DNA of 64,000 bases from Montifringilla adamsi (taxonomy: Eukaryota > Chordata > Aves > Passeriformes > Passeridae). The notes beneath the pieces are model-generated. The model ran no database searches and had not been told where the DNA came from. It saw only the letters and a list, made by a program, of their open reading frames with translations. A program made the position numbers and the translations under genes. Of the stretch, positions 12,501 through 27,500 are shown in pieces. The DNA lies in the NCBI GenBank assembly GCA_017590115.1, contig JAGGNK010007004.1, positions 11,154,835 to 11,218,834 on the forward strand. Direction: 5' to 3'. Numbering within the stretch: position 1 is the first letter of the stretch; each line of letters starts with the position of its first letter.

Positions 12501-15500
12501 ATTTGGACCAAACCCCAGGCTTTTGTCCCCTACTGGAACCCTTTATGAAACTCAACCCCCTTGTGATTTGCATCAGGAAGTGTTTGGTTGCATTTTGTTT
12601 ACATTTTTATGTGTGGAGAGAGGAGAGCCCTCTATTCATCACACTGCCTGACTCTTCAAGAACCTGTTTTCACTCGCTTTTACTATTAACTCTCTGCAAC
12701 ACTTTAGGCAGGAATTTTCCATTACAAATGTTTGCTTTAGGTCGAATTATTCTGGGAAAAGATCAACTAAAACAGTTCAGGTCCTTCTCCAAAGCTTCAG
12801 TTACAGACAGAGGAGCATTTTTGTAAGTGTCAAGAAGTCTGCTTTACTCAACTTCATCCTTGAGAAGCAGCATCACATCACACCAGTGACCCAAAAACTT
12901 GTGAGGTGGCCATCATCTCCAGGCTGTGTATTTGCTCTCCTCCAGAGAAGCCACCTGTGGTCAGGTAATACGTAGTTCAATTAAAAAGTGAAACTTTTCC
13001 ATTTTGAGAAAGCTGCTGTCCTGAACTCTGTCTGGAAACCACAAAAGGTAACATGGTTCAATGCCCAGCAAGCCTGCTCTCCACCCACCAGATCGACCTG
13101 CAGGAGTGGCACGAAGGGACAGGTCACACTCAGTGCCTCAAAGCTTTAGAAGAACCACATGGTTTCCCAGAGCACCTTACTGAGCTACCACTTGTGTCAG
13201 GGAAGGTAGCTAGTAAAACACCTCACATCTGGTGCAGGTGAAAGAACAATGCACAGTTTGTGTAATGAAACCAAATGAACTGCAAACGGGACCTGGATGA
13301 GGAAGTTTGTTAAATGTCAGTGACACACAGCATAGAAAATGCAGTAGCTTTCTACATGTAAAATTGCAGTAGCTTTTTCCATGTAAAATCTCAGCTTGCA
13401 AACACATCTAAAGTTACACTGAACTTCGCTCAGACAACCTTAAGATCAGCCAAAGCTCTTAATTTTGTATGTAGCTAGGAGAAGCAAAGAAATTACTATT
13501 TCAACAGTTAAACCATTTTATACCCCTTTTTAACAGCTGTCTTGTAAAAAGTAATTTACCAGTCACATTTCCACACATTTGCCAAGCTCTCCAGGCTGCC
13601 AAACATCCCTCTGTTCATGGGAACCACTCCCTGTCACCTGCTCCACCCCAACCAGCACAATTGCCAAAAACATGCCAAAACACACACACGCGCGTTCAGT
13701 TCCGCGTGAGAGCAGGTGTGGGACATAGTTAGGGAAAGCGTGCTGATGGCAGCACCACACAGCAATATGCTACCTCCTGAGTATGTTATCATTTCAAGGT
13801 GTGGGTCTTCCAGATCTTCTTAAAAAAATTATAAAATTAGAGGAGAAAATGCAGCTCGTCAGGTTCGCTAAACAAGTGCAAGAAGAGCCCATTTGGGCAG
13901 AGGTTCCCCGTCCGCTTCATGCCAGCTTTCCCACAAAGCAGCCCAGCATGTAATTGCCTGCTTGCTCTCTTTTAAAAGCCTTTCAGGAATACTTCCCAAA
14001 GCAACCAGAATCACAACAAACAATAAATCCAAGAAAAGCTTAACAATGCAGGGACTTCTCTCGTGCAGTTCGAGCAGAGGCCAAGACAGATATTTGGCAG
14101 TCCCAGCTTCCTGAAAAGCACAGATCATCCTTGAATCAGTTACATCATCAGGGCACTCCGAGGCTTCATAATTGAAGACAGCAGGGTAGGTGGCCCAGTA
14201 AAATTCAATATGGTGCAGTTTATAGGAACATACACTTTGCTAGTACCAGATGGACTGTGGGTTAATCAAAACAAACTTCTCTAAGAAGCAGGCAGCTTTT
14301 TTAATTTGCCTGTGCCATTGGAGGCACCTCGAGCTTAGAGAGCAGTGTGAGGCAGCTCCTCAGCTGCTGCTCATTGCCACGGCTCTGGGAGCTATTGCAG
14401 ACCACTATTGGAAACAGGTTTATCCCACACTGCAGCTGACTCAGCTTTGGCAGAAAACGTGAGCTTGCTCTGTGCTCTCTTTGAAGGCTTTCTCAAGGGA
14501 AGCGAATAAACAATTAAGATCTGTGATGGACTCTCCATCAGGAATGTCTAAAAGACCAATATAAGTATGCAGCAGAACAAGTGTTGGTATATCAAGAGAT
14601 TGTTTTGGCCAGGTCACTTCACTCTAAGAGGATCATTGCTCTCATTTATACTCTGCTTAGGAAACAGATCCACTTCCCAGCAACCGCCAGAGTTTTGAAC
14701 TAGCACTTTCAAACCCAAATACTACAGGAAGATATTGGAAGGATGAATAAAAAAGCAAGGCTGTTCTCTTATTCCTAATTCTTGATAACAATAAGACACC
14801 TCTAATCAAGAACATTTTTAAACTTAGAAGGGGATATTTTAAGTGCCTGTCAAAGCTTCAGGTCATTGACAGATGCATACCTAATCCTAAATCAGCTTGA
14901 CAGACTCCCTTGCTGAGAATAAGCAAGTTTTACAGGAGCCACATTCTGTCTCTAGAGACCACTTTACCTTTCCTACTTAAAGAGGACTTCCTTATCATCT
15001 GTCCAGACAGCTGCATCTTTTACTGAAGTAGTATCTTTTCCACCTAGCTCAGCCTATAGTCCTCCTTGAGGACAGCCCTTGAAGAGAAAGTGTGTGTATG
15101 CGAGATCTCAGGGAGAAAACAAGAATAAAAAATCCATCATGGAATAAAAAGAACTGAATGGGGGAAAAAAATCAATATATTCTACCACATCTAGATATTT
15201 AACTTACTTAAAGTACTTGTCAATTCAGGGAAATAAAATACCAGTCATAGCTGCAGGTTTTGCAAGGGAGAAGAAGAGCCCTCCTGCTTCCTTCTTTATG
15301 GGTAGTCTTGACCTTGCCCACAGCATGTGTGCAGCACCCTTGCTCCTTATCTCCCTATAGAGCCTTAAACCCCAGCTACCACTACCCACGCAGACCTAGA
15401 TACATAAACACACACATACAGGAGCAGTTTTACAGACCCTTTTGGGAGCCATGGAGAGGTTTTATGAAAGTCACTACTGTTTTAACTCATTTTCTCTGAT

Positions 15501-18500
15501 AATGTCATGTATTCTTTGTGTACATTTTCAATTGTGACCATATTTGGAATTCTTGCTGTTTATTGGCTTTTTGGGGAAGGCAAGGGCAGGGCATACACAG
15601 CAGAGACGTTGATCCCACTCATGCCTTTTCCTTATTCTCTTAGGCAGTACATACTTCACTCTGTGTGGGATGAAAGTAGAGGAAGAAAACTGGGAGGAAC
15701 AAGGAGAGGAGGAGAGAGAGACACAGTAAGGGACCAGGAATAGAAAGAGAAAAAAGGAAAGTAGCAAAATGCACTTAACAGATCAAAGACATGACCGAGA
15801 ACATGAAAAAGGGTTTCTCCTCATACCAGACATTCCAGCCATTCGAGGAGGAGACAAAGTGGAGGAGGGCTAACAGGAAAAATAAGACCTCATCAAAGTA
15901 TGGCCACCAGATCTGCCAGATCTCAGGAAACCAAAGCACCAAGCCTGCAGTTTCAAGTTTCCATGGATTTCAGCCTTTTATTTCCTCTGCACCACACACA
16001 CTTGAGGCACAGGCTCATTTTTCCCTCTCCTAGCCCAGTGAAGGGCTCCTATAGACATATTTCAAGTAACTGCACTATAAGCAGCACTGATAGGAGCTTT
16101 GGCTGCTACAGTAAGCTACAAATCCCTATTTACAGCTGCTTGTGCTTTTGACAGGCTTTATTCATTCAGGCTGAAAATTTTCTCTTCCAGGAGTTTATGT
16201 TAAGCTGAAACTGTTTTCTTCCTCAAAAGTATCATGTAAAACAGTTTGGCTTTTCCTGAAAAAACAATTGGAGAGATTTGCCCATGTTGACCAAGTTCCA
16301 AAACCACTTTATTGGGAAAACTCAGTGGTTCCAGTTTGGAGCACGGATTTGTTGCGTAGTAGAGGGACTGCAGAGATGCTGCTGGTTTTGATTTCAGTGA
16401 CAACTGACTGTTTCTGGGCATGTGACAAGCCATGGGAAAAGATCTCTATTTGCAATGCTCACTAGAGACCTGTAGCAATTCCCCAGGCTCTCCAGCCCTA
16501 CCAAACACCATCGAGAAGGAACAGCATCAGACTCTCCCTGCACTGCTCCTGCACAGCCACTGAGGTAGGAGACTGTCTCCTGCAATGCCTGTATCCAGCC
16601 TGGAGACCATTTGCTGGGACTGCAGAGGGCTAAAAACGTGTCTGAAGAAGAGGCTGTGTGAGTATGTATTACGAGGAAGAGAGGGGATAAAAGGAGATGA
16701 AAGGAAGGCAGGCACAAAGAGGAAATGGAGGGGGAAAAAGATGAGTCAGGAAAATATATATGGCAATATTCAGACCTTTGCTGCTGTCAGAGATCCAGTG
16801 GCAGTATCCAAAAAATCAGCTACCACTGGAGCTCCATTCACTGGCATCCCCAGTGGGCACTCAGGAGCTGCACTGAAGCACAGGAAGCAGGAATACCCCT
16901 GCTTTCCCCAGAGCAGCTCCACTTGCAGAAGCAGCTGTGCTTTCCCTGAACCAGCCCAGCAGGAGCAGATGAACCCAAAACCACAGAGGGCTCCAAGAGA
17001 CTGACTGCTGCCTCTGTGGCTGCACAGGGAAGGTCTGGCAGCACTGGAGTACAGCCACCCCCAAAGTATAGCACCACATCCATGGACCACACTCACTCTG
17101 CATGCACAGGCTTAGGAAAGAGGAAAGGGGCTGCTGGCACAGGCAGGGAGCACAAGGTCTGCATGGTATCTAAAACACTCCCTAATCACACAAAAGTATC
17201 TTACCTGACAGCTTTTATGGGAAGAAAGGACGAGATTATCCTCCTCTCATGCACAAGGCTCAGTTATCCTGAGTGTAAATTATTGAGGTGTCCCTGGGAA
17301 TCAAGTGTCCCAGTAAAAATTTACAAATAAGCCATAAAAATGTGGAAGCCTGCTGCCTTGCTTTGATGCTCTCTATAAAGGGTTTCATGCCACTAAACAC
17401 ACACTGGTCCAGCTAGCTGTTAATTTACAGAAGGAACCATGGTAGCTTTAACATTATATACGTCCAATTAGGGAATTAAGGATATAACTTCTTGCTGTTG
17501 TCTTTGACAAGGATGCCAATAAGCAAACTTTAAAAAGAAAAACAACTAACAAACAAAAAAAATGCAGAGAAAGGACACAGAAATTAATGTCTGTGAGACT
17601 GTCACTGGTTTTGGTGATCTCCTTCCCACTCCATGCATCATCCCTAAAAATGGGATAGGCAATGATAAGAAGCATAGGGGTAGGTAAGAGTCAGCTGGTC
17701 CTAATCCCAAACCTGAAACAACTTTTTAAAGAATTTAAAACATTCTACTGGTACAGAGTTTGACTTGAGGAAGGAGGGGAAGAAAGAAAATATTTACAGG
17801 CAAAGCTGCTCTCAATCAGGGCTTATGCTCAGTTGTGGGTTGTTGAGTTTTTTCTTAAATATCTTTACTCAACTGAATTATATTTTATAAGTCATCATCT
17901 GGGATCAGGTCATCCCCCAAAGGAACCTTTTGGAAATGCTTGGAGAGGCATATACTCTTTTAGCTGCTAGCATTTCTGGTAAATCAAGTAGAAGGGGTAA
18001 GCGAAAGTCTGGTTTCAGAAGGAAATATGGACACAATTTGCAAAGAAATGCAGGGAGAGGATCACCTGAACTACTGGGAAATGTAGCCTGAAGAGCATTG
18101 CTTTATTTCAAAACCTACTTGTTTGGATTTTTTTTTTTTTTAATTCTTACATAATTTACTTGTAATCTGAAACTACATGTAAAATGCAATTTAAATCTGT
18201 ATTTTGCATTTAATTAAGGAGGGGGGAAAAGATCAGGCATTCACAATTTGAATCCTTGACTTTGAGATATCAGGATGAAAAGAGGAGCAGGCATCAGACT
18301 ACTCTGATGGGGGAGGAGGACTGTGGACCTTCAGGACAGTAAAACAAATGTGTATGGGGAAATTGGTCCCTTTTTCAAAAACTCTTCCCATCCTCGAGCT
18401 ACTTAAACACAGCTTACTGCATGTCAGTACTAAATACTTCAGAAAGAAGGTATTTCCCTTCTGGAAAACTCCTAATCTGACATTTTCTCTACCCTGTCCC

Positions 18501-21500
18501 TTTGCTTCTGTCAGATTAAATAAAGCAATCCGTAAATATGCCAAAGCCATCTCTAAATACAAAATAAATGGTAAAAAAACTCCAACCTTCCTCACTCTTT
18601 TCTCTAAGGAAGAAGTCTGCTATTTTTAACATCCTCAAAAATAGCTTGTTCTTTTTAAACACAAATGACACGAGTCTGTTAGCAATATAGTGAAGAATCA
18701 AAATAACATTCTTCTGTGCTGATATCCCTTCAGAGAAACTTTTTGATGTTTGCAATCAAATGCACTCCATGCCAAAGTTATACTGCAACACAGAGAGAAT
18801 CTGAAAGAAAACAATTCAAACATTGGCAGCCAATTACTTCTTTTGTCAGCAGCCCTGTAAGTAAATTGTGCCTGTGCTATTCCTGTTGGCATGAAATACC
18901 AAACACTGTACTTCCAATAACTTTTATCTCTGTTGCTTTTCCATACAAATATCTACAAATCCTTCAATTCTTCAAATTAAAAATGGACTGGTTCTTTCAT
19001 CACATACATTTGTGGTTCAGTTATGACAGGGTTCATCTGTGAAAAATAAAAATTAAAATCTGCAATAGCCGGTAAAGATTAGTGGCTTACTTTAAATGGA
19101 TTTCCTCTGCAAAGCTATTCTTTATATGTCATCTAAACAGATAATAAATGGTAAAAGCCAAAAAGCACATCAATAAAAAAATAATTCTGAAACTTGGCAG
19201 AATTATAAAAAATAATTACAATTTATCCTATTTTGACCATGATTCAGTCTCATCTATTGCCAGAAAAATAAAACCACAAACATTCCAGTCTTCTTTAAGC
19301 CACTAAAATATATTCACTTTGAACTGCATTGGCAACTTCCAAAAAATAAGCAGTAGCAAGAAAACAACACGATTTTGTAGTCTCCATTTCCACAGAAGTG
19401 GGCTTAAATTCTGAAATTTAAAAGCCTGGCAAGCATGAAAGATCCTGCACAGATTCTCACGTAAGTTTACAGAATATTGCACTCAGCCAAAAATACAAGC
19501 AGCTTCTGCCTTGGGGATTTTGCCACAGCCTGTAACACACCCCCAACCTTTTGCAGGATGGGCTGGAGCTGACAGTGAGTAAGAACACCTTCCCACCTGG
19601 CTGAGAGCCTCTGCTCCAGGAGCCCCCTGCCAGAAGCACATCACCCACCTGGCTAGAGGAAAAACACATTGGGAACTTTGTTCAGGGCTTGTTACCTTCC
19701 AAGGCTGCAACAAAACCAGTCCAGAGACTCCTGTTTCATTTACTCACAGGAAACAGGAATTTGCATGAAACGAAGAGATTCTTTTTCTTTCCTTGTTCTC
19801 CTTTAAGATTTGCGCTGCATATGTTAAAGCCTATCATTAAACACACAAAAAATTAGCCCTTTTTGAATAACTAAGTGAAAAGTACCAGCCAGCATGGATA
19901 AAACTGCCAACCAAGAAAGACAGAGAGCTGCTGTTATTTCTGAGTTATTGATTAAATGTAACATCCATAAAGCAGCCATCAGAATTTCTATTCCACAAAC
20001 ATTCCTAGAGAAACAAAGACTTATTCCAAGTGCCAATCACAAATGCTCCTGTGGTTAAAATGCAATTAAACAAGTAAATGATCCAATATACCTACAAGCC
20101 AGACAAAAAAAAAAATCATGGGAAGCTGAACTGGGAAGTAAAAACAAAGGTAAGATTTTTAAAACACAATTTAAATTTGGGAAGTGTCAATACAGACTGT
20201 TCTTTGTAAGTCATTAAAAAAACTTTCAGGTTACACGTATATGTATTATTTATACTCAGGCAAAAGTGCCCTTTTACAAAACATATTTCAGGGCAGGAGG
20301 TTGCTGCAGTGTTTTCTGAGGAACAGAGGAGCAGTGGAGTTTACCTAAGTGGCTGCTGCCTGTCAAGGCTTACTCCAGAAAGCACCAGCTCACCCAAGTG
20401 CACTCCACTTGAGCAAAGCTGTTTTGCCTGCTTCGGTCTCGCTTCCTCCAATTGATAGCTCAGGGCTGAGATGGAGAAGACACAAAAGGGCGCTTCTCAC
20501 AAGGGCCAGAATTTTACAAGATGGATGGAGTGAAACAAGGCAAAGCCTTGATGAACACATTGCACTTCAGGCAACTTGGTAAAACTCACATTACAAAAAT
20601 CACTGTAAATCGTCTGCATGAGTTTAAACTCTTGCCCAAACCATACGTTCTGCTTTACCCCATGGCCTACTCACCTCAGGGACAAAGAACACCTCTGCCC
20701 AACTCAGCAGTACCTCTTACAGAGCAATAAAGCCCTTATTTTGGTTATTGAGGGACTTTTAACCCTAATGATCTTGTTTTAGAGCCCTGAGCAGATCCAG
20801 GAGCCCCTCCCTTTGCAAACAGGCACCTGACAGCACGGCAGAGCAGCTGTCTCCAGAATTAGGACAGAGACATCGAAACACACAGAGGCAAATTGATCCC
20901 ATCGATCTCTCAGAGAGCTGAGAAGCACACAGTCCTCAGAGACCTTTATTATTTCACTCTGCAATGAAAGGGCCGGGCAGTAAACTACAGAGAGCCAGTT
21001 TTACAAGCTAGGAGGGAAATGATTATAGAACATTACAGAACTGTAGCAGTTCAGGGATCTTCCAGCTGGTTTAAATTATTTGGCTTCCTTACAAACATAT
21101 TGAAAGGGGAAAAAAAAAGGAAAACTTCTGAAGGTCAGCCATGAGTGCTGTAGGTACCCCATGAAGCAGAGTTACCAATTTATTCTCAAGCATTTAATGT
21201 AGAGATGGGAAGGGGGAGGAAGGAAGAATACAGAGGGAGAAAGGAGGTTACTGCATCCATTTGCAAATATGGATTAAGGAATACCTTACACAAATGAGCA
21301 AAATAAAGAGAGGGATCAGAGAGCAACAAAGCTTCCTGACCTCTCTGAGCTCCACTGACCAAAGCAGGCAAATGCTCAGGTATGAAATTGTATTTCCCCA
21401 GGAAAGGGCTAAACTGACCCCACTCTGCTCCTGAGGGAAATGCCAGCAATTCCCCGAAATTCCCAAAGAGAACAGGAGCTGATTCTTTGCCTCCTTCATT

Positions 21501-24500
21501 AGGTTTTTTGTTTATTACACAAGCTTAGCTATTGTATGTGCCATACTAATAGTTTTGCAGGGTAGCAGTAACATATCTAAAACGCCTGGAGAGGAAAGAA
21601 GTTTTTGCTTCAGTTGAAACTTTTTGATTATTTCAAGCCAGATTTGCAAATACTTTTGCCAGCCCCACACTGCACTTCTGCAAGCTCCACAATAAAAACA
21701 TATGCAGTTGCACTGACCAGCCTCCAGCAACCCAGGCTGGTGGGAACAAGAAGGAACATCTTAACAGCTTCCTTTTTCTATTCCACCCCTGGGAGAAGTG
21801 TCACTGTTATTGAATCTAGCTCTTTTTCCACATTTCTTATTTAGACAATGACCAAAATAGAAACAAAACATGCTGTTCACTAAGAAATTACTTCTTTTCC
21901 TTTTCCATTTTGGGGCGGGGGTTGTTGCAGATGTTTAGGGCTAATAAAAACCAGTGTTATTTAAGGAAAGCCTTCTAGGATGTTCAGGTGTTTGGTTATT
22001 TTTTTTCATTGGGACAAATCTAATAAATTATGTTTCACCCTGCTGGGAGTCAGCAGGAGCTTGCTCATGTTCCCTCCCTCCTCCAGGGTCAGCAGGCTAC
22101 CCTCTGCTTTGGTTCCTTGCCCTCTGTGCCTGTCCCTGGGCACAGAGAGAGGCTGATGGCCAACTGTGGGGTTGGACCTGCTGCAAACGTGATCAGGATC
22201 TTGTGTCTGCCCCTAAGTAATAGCTGCAGGACAGGGACTGTGCTGTACCACATCACATCCCTCGCCTCCACCAACCATCTCCCAGTTGCACACAAGCTCA
22301 CCTTAAAAATCAAACCTGCCAGACACCTCATTTATTTCAATTTCTCTTTCTCTCTTGCTGATCTGTCTTCCTCACTCTGCAAGGCCAGATCTGATAAAAA
22401 TAATATCAGCATCCAGCAAGTTATGGCAAAGGAAGTCAAAACCCTACAGACCCCATTCCACTCTCACTTCTGTCAACAGCTAGCTCTTGCTGACCTCACA
22501 GCAGAAACCATAACTTCTTTCCTCTTCTTTATGATTATTTTTTAGAGCAACTCTTGGTAGAGAGTCAGCAGTTGATGAGGAATGAGACAATCCCACCGGG
22601 TGCTATCCATCCATGTCCTGCTAGCATTCCTGACCAGCCCAGCTTTCAGGATTTACAATGCTCACATGAGCACATCACAGCTCAGGATCATCAACCCTAC
22701 CTAGGAGGGGATGCTCCCTCTCCCGCCCTCTCTGCTCTGCCTCAGACAGCACCCAGTGGGAATCTGACAGACCAAGCCTACTCTCACAAAACAAACACCC
22801 CAAGCTACACACTGAAATCCTGGTGAAAGTTGCTTGAAACCCCTGCAAGAACAGTGGCAGCAGAGGGGGTAAAAGCTGACTTTAGTCAAGGGAAATGAGC
22901 ACCTCATGCACCCTTGTCAATCAGCAGTCTCCTCTGAGTCATCTTCTGGGGACCCTCTATCTCCTCATCAGCAACAGAGAGCTCATCTCCTGTGGACTCA
23001 GTTCCCCCAAACCCCACACTGTCCAAATGCAGCCAAGCTTTACAAAAATAATTAGAGTGAGTACTGGAGAAAAACACTTTTTGGATCTAGTATTTCTTGT
23101 GCACAAGAGTGCAAGACACTTTCACCTTTATGGGACACATGCCTTTGAGTTCACAGCAACTGATGCCAGCTTTGATGGAAAAATATCTTGCTGAGCCTCA
23201 AAAAACACAGGGCTAGCTTTCCCTTTGCTGCTCTGTGGGTCAGTCAAAGAGACAGATTCATAAAAGAAAAAGCTTCTGTCATCTCACAATACCAGCACAC
23301 AGACAGTCTGACTTTTGACAGGGGAAAAAAATAACATGACTACAAATAACGTTGATATGGTAACACATGTTTAAAATCAATAATGAGAAGGCCAGAGGAG
23401 AGCTTATCCAGAATCCTAAGTGCCAGCCTGTCTTACAGCACTTTGGCAGAGGCAGCTCCCGAAAAACAAGGTGGAGATACTTGCTTTATGGCCTGCAACT
23501 TGTCTGTGTTAATGCAATCCCACCTCAGCCATCTGCTTCAGCCAAAACCCAGGGACCAAACAGTTCCTGAAACGCAGAACTTAGGCAGGCTCTTTGGGAC
23601 CACACAGCTCAGGTCTGAGGGGGAGCACCTGGCTGCCCCACAGCTGCTGAATTCCTCCAGAGCATTCCCCCCTCAGTCCCTGCCAAGTTCAGCATGAGCT
23701 GCACTGCTGGGCTTCTCCTCAGACACAGATTTTGGTAACTGTCACCTCTGTCTCTGTGTGGGCAAGCTGTGCAGCCCACAGTCTACCACACCACCTGTCC
23801 CAGGGCTCTCTGGGAATGTACAGACCATGGTCATAATTTCCATCAGATGTTTCAAGGACTTCACCTCCAGAATAGCAGAATGAATTAAATCAAACAATCC
23901 ACAGCAGTGCCTAGCACAAAAAAAGGCAACATCACCACCACTGGAAATTAAATGGGAGGACATAGCACACATAATTCCTTGTGCTCTCTAAAGAAAGAGC
24001 TAGTGTGTGTGCTTAATACAACGCACCTCCACCAGCAAGCAAACATTTTGTAACAAGCAGCTTTTCATCCCAAATGGCTTCCCTGCAATTTCCAGGAGAA
24101 GCAGTTATCCAGCCTCCCAGATGTCCTCAAGCTGCTTCATGGACACTTTTAAAAGCAAGCATGTGGAAAATGCAGAACTGTTCCCATGATGAAGCTAACC
24201 ATTTTAGAGGAACCACAGATGTGACTCCTAACACTGGTTTCCATACATGTACTTTGTAATCAAGTCAACCATGCCAAAAAAATCCCCAAACACTGCAGAC
24301 ACCTTTCTTACACTTGGGTCAACACTGAGAAGTGGGTGACCTCTTCACCAGTTTTGTCCTGCTGCTGATTTACATTTTCAGCACTGTGGTAACAACCTCA
24401 AACAGAGACCTGCTTCCAAGCATTCCTAATGGAGACTGGGAAAAAGGGCTTTCCCAGTCGGCCTGATCTGCCATAGTTTATATAGGACACACTCAGCATC

Positions 24501-27500
24501 TTTACCCTTCAGCAATCCTGAAGGTTTTGTGGTTTCCATTCCTTGCTTAAAAAAGGGATGTGCTCTATCTTTTAAGAGAACAGCTAACACATTTCAAAGT
24601 TTCCTTTTAATTTCTATCATGAGAATAGAGAATGGGAAGGCTGTGTAAGGAAATAGTGTTCTGGAAATAAACTAGTGCAATACGAACATTCATTGCTCCT
24701 AAGATTTCAATAGGGATGACTCCCACCTTCAGGAAGAAAGGTACCCAACTCCACTACCTAAAAAAAAAAAATATGCTTTTATCAGACTAAAGTTTCAGAT
24801 TATGTGAGTTAAAGAAAATCAGGGGTTTTTATCCCACCAAGTTTGGGCTTTTTACCTGTCTTTTTCTAAACCTAAAAACCTGTTAGATTATTTTTTTCCT
24901 AGACTCCAAGGCATACACTTTTCTCCAGGAGACTGAACCACTGCCAAAACCACACTGCTATTCAAGGATCTTAACATGCTTTGCAAAAACATTAATTAAA
25001 ACTCACACAGCAAGAAGAAGGGAGTAAGGCAGGATCTTTTATTTCACAGCAAGGAAAACTTCACCACCAAAATGATTTGACAACATACCAACCGCCTCAG
25101 AGAAAGTTGTGCTGCAGAGAACAGCAGAAGGGATGCTGGGAAGGCAGAGAAGTGCAGGAAGAAGAGTAAAGCCTAGCATTTTATCTCTTGGCAGTGCTTT
25201 TGCTAGACTGTGCTCCTATTATGCAACATTAAGTTGGCTGAGATTGAAAATAGTGATTCAAGAGTCGATTTCCTTTCTCCTGTCCCTCCTCTGCTTTCTC
25301 ACCACACCTACGCAATTGCTGCATCCAAACACAGCATCCACACCATGCCAAACAAAGCAGTTGCTAATTATCGTCTCTCATTACAAGGACGTCTCATCTG
25401 CACTTCTTTGGAGATTTATCACGCAGCCATTATTCCTCTCTGCAGCATGATTTCCCACTCAAGTGTGGCAAAATAAGGCAATAGCTATTTAAATGCAATT
25501 TGCAACATGTATTAATTTCTTAGTGTCTTCTGGGAAGATGGTACCTAATCCATAAATACACATCCATTTGCTTAACAAATCTGTGGACAAAAGAAAAGTA
25601 GAACTAAAGGGACAATTTCATTTCTACCGCATTTTACACACTCATTACTTCATAATTCACCAGCACCATTCCATCAAAGTGAACTAAGGTTAAGAAAGCG
25701 CTTAATACATCCTTACCACCATGGCAGGGCTAGAAAGGAAAATAAAGAGGCTCATTCACATAATCTGCTGCTTTTGTAATTGTTATTTCCCTTAAAGAAA
25801 GCCCCAAAAGCAGGTTCTTGATGACCGTTCAGTACTCCTGCAAGAAGAAAGATAACCTGCAAAGCTGTGAGTTCCGCAAAACAACAATGCTTCCCTGAAG
25901 GCAGCAGGTCAGAGAACATTGTCATTCTCTATCCAGGAGGCTGGCACACCTCCTAAGCAAAGGTTCTATCCCCTTGAGCCACCCAGAGCAAGCACAGCAT
26001 GTGGGCAGAAAGGAGCAATAAAGCGGGTGAAACTGGGGAGCAGGGCTGCTTGGGTTCTGTTTCTTAACATAAATAGCTCCATATAATACACTTTACCAAA
26101 CCAGAATACCAGAAGAGTAAAGACGAAATCCGTAACCCCTCGCACTTTTACATTTTCAGCTCTTTGGACCTCAGTACCTAACTGACACCGTGGCTGTTAC
26201 TCAGAGCAGACAGCGTGGCATCCATGCATGAAGTCATCTACTGCCTGACACCAAAGGCTGCTCCTTGCAACAGAAGCGTTCAGTCTTCACATCAGGTCGA
26301 GAGACTGTACCACAGAGTCTATTTTTGTTACAGAAAAGAATGTTTTCAGATCAAATTTGTTTCCAAAACAAAGGAATTCACCTCCCAACGCCTGCCAGGG
26401 AGAGGGAAGGACAACATTCCTTCCTCTGCTCTCAGGAAATTACTTACCCAACTGCTGGGAGGTGTTAAGACGACTGAGTCTCTTCCTGATGCCAGTACTG
26501 GAAGGTGTCAAATGCCTCCATATCACTCTGCTGTCAGAGCAGGGTGACGGAGCCGAGCACCACACATCCAAGCTCATGCAGAAAGTTTATTTTGTCTCCT
26601 CTGATCCAGAAACACTCCATACCACTAATATATGCAGCTCCAAGTTATTTCCTCTTTGGCTTTTTTTCCTTTAGCTAGAAAGGAGCTGGTACTATTGCTG
26701 AGTGATGGGTGCCTCTTAGTCAGAGCTGGAGAGCTTGTGAAGCTGATGATCAGCAGCTGAGGGACGGAACAACCCAGCCCACAGAGGACTTCCCTCACCC
26801 TGCAGCAACCTGAACTCCAGCCCATCCAAGAGCAGCTGCTGCATTGTCTCACGTGTCCATGGAGGCCAGCTGCAGCCAAGGAAAGACTCCAGCTTCACCT
26901 CATTGCTGAAGAAAAGTCAGTCAGCCCTGGGGCTGGGCCGAGCCTGGGGATGACCGTGTCTACACATCTTCCAAGGGGGACAGAGATGAAAGAAGTGCAC
27001 ACCCTGCTTCCCCTGGAGATTTAGCATCCCCTTCAGACTGTTCAGCCAAAAAGGAGCAAATCACTATTGTCCAGTAACAGGCAATCTTTCTATGGAACTT
27101 CATGGATAGAAAGCCATGGCAAAGACAGAACAGGCAGACGTCTCTCTGGGAAGACAACCCTCTGGGACCAAGAAGTACACTGCTACCAGAAAGGGAAAGA
27201 ATTATCCTTTTCTTAAACCATGAATATGTTACCTCTACTTACAGGCTAAATAATTTTCACAATCCTTCAGACTCTGACATAAGAGGCAAGCAGCACCCCC
27301 TTGGCATGGCAAAGGAAGCCTATCCAACACACTCACGGAAAGGGAACTGGGGTCTCCAAAAGGCCTGACAAAGCGAGAGCTAAAGCCTCTGGGAGTCCAG
27401 AAGAAAACAAGAAACAGCAAGTTTCTTCACTAATACGTGGGGAAAGTGTTGGTATGTACATTTTGGTCCAGTTTTAAGTTTCAGTTCTCATCTCATTTAG

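Noticed and set aside
22030..22545. Plus-strand 171-codon open frame
   Set aside because: No start context, domain or similarity that I can recognise. A length like this is expected by chance somewhere in 64 kb.
26520..26900. Possible further LTR (a TTTATT near GCATGAGCTTGG-like sequence on the minus strand)
   Set aside because: An AATAAA-like signal and a C/G-rich end are present, but no paired ends, target duplication or match to the other LTRs could be found.
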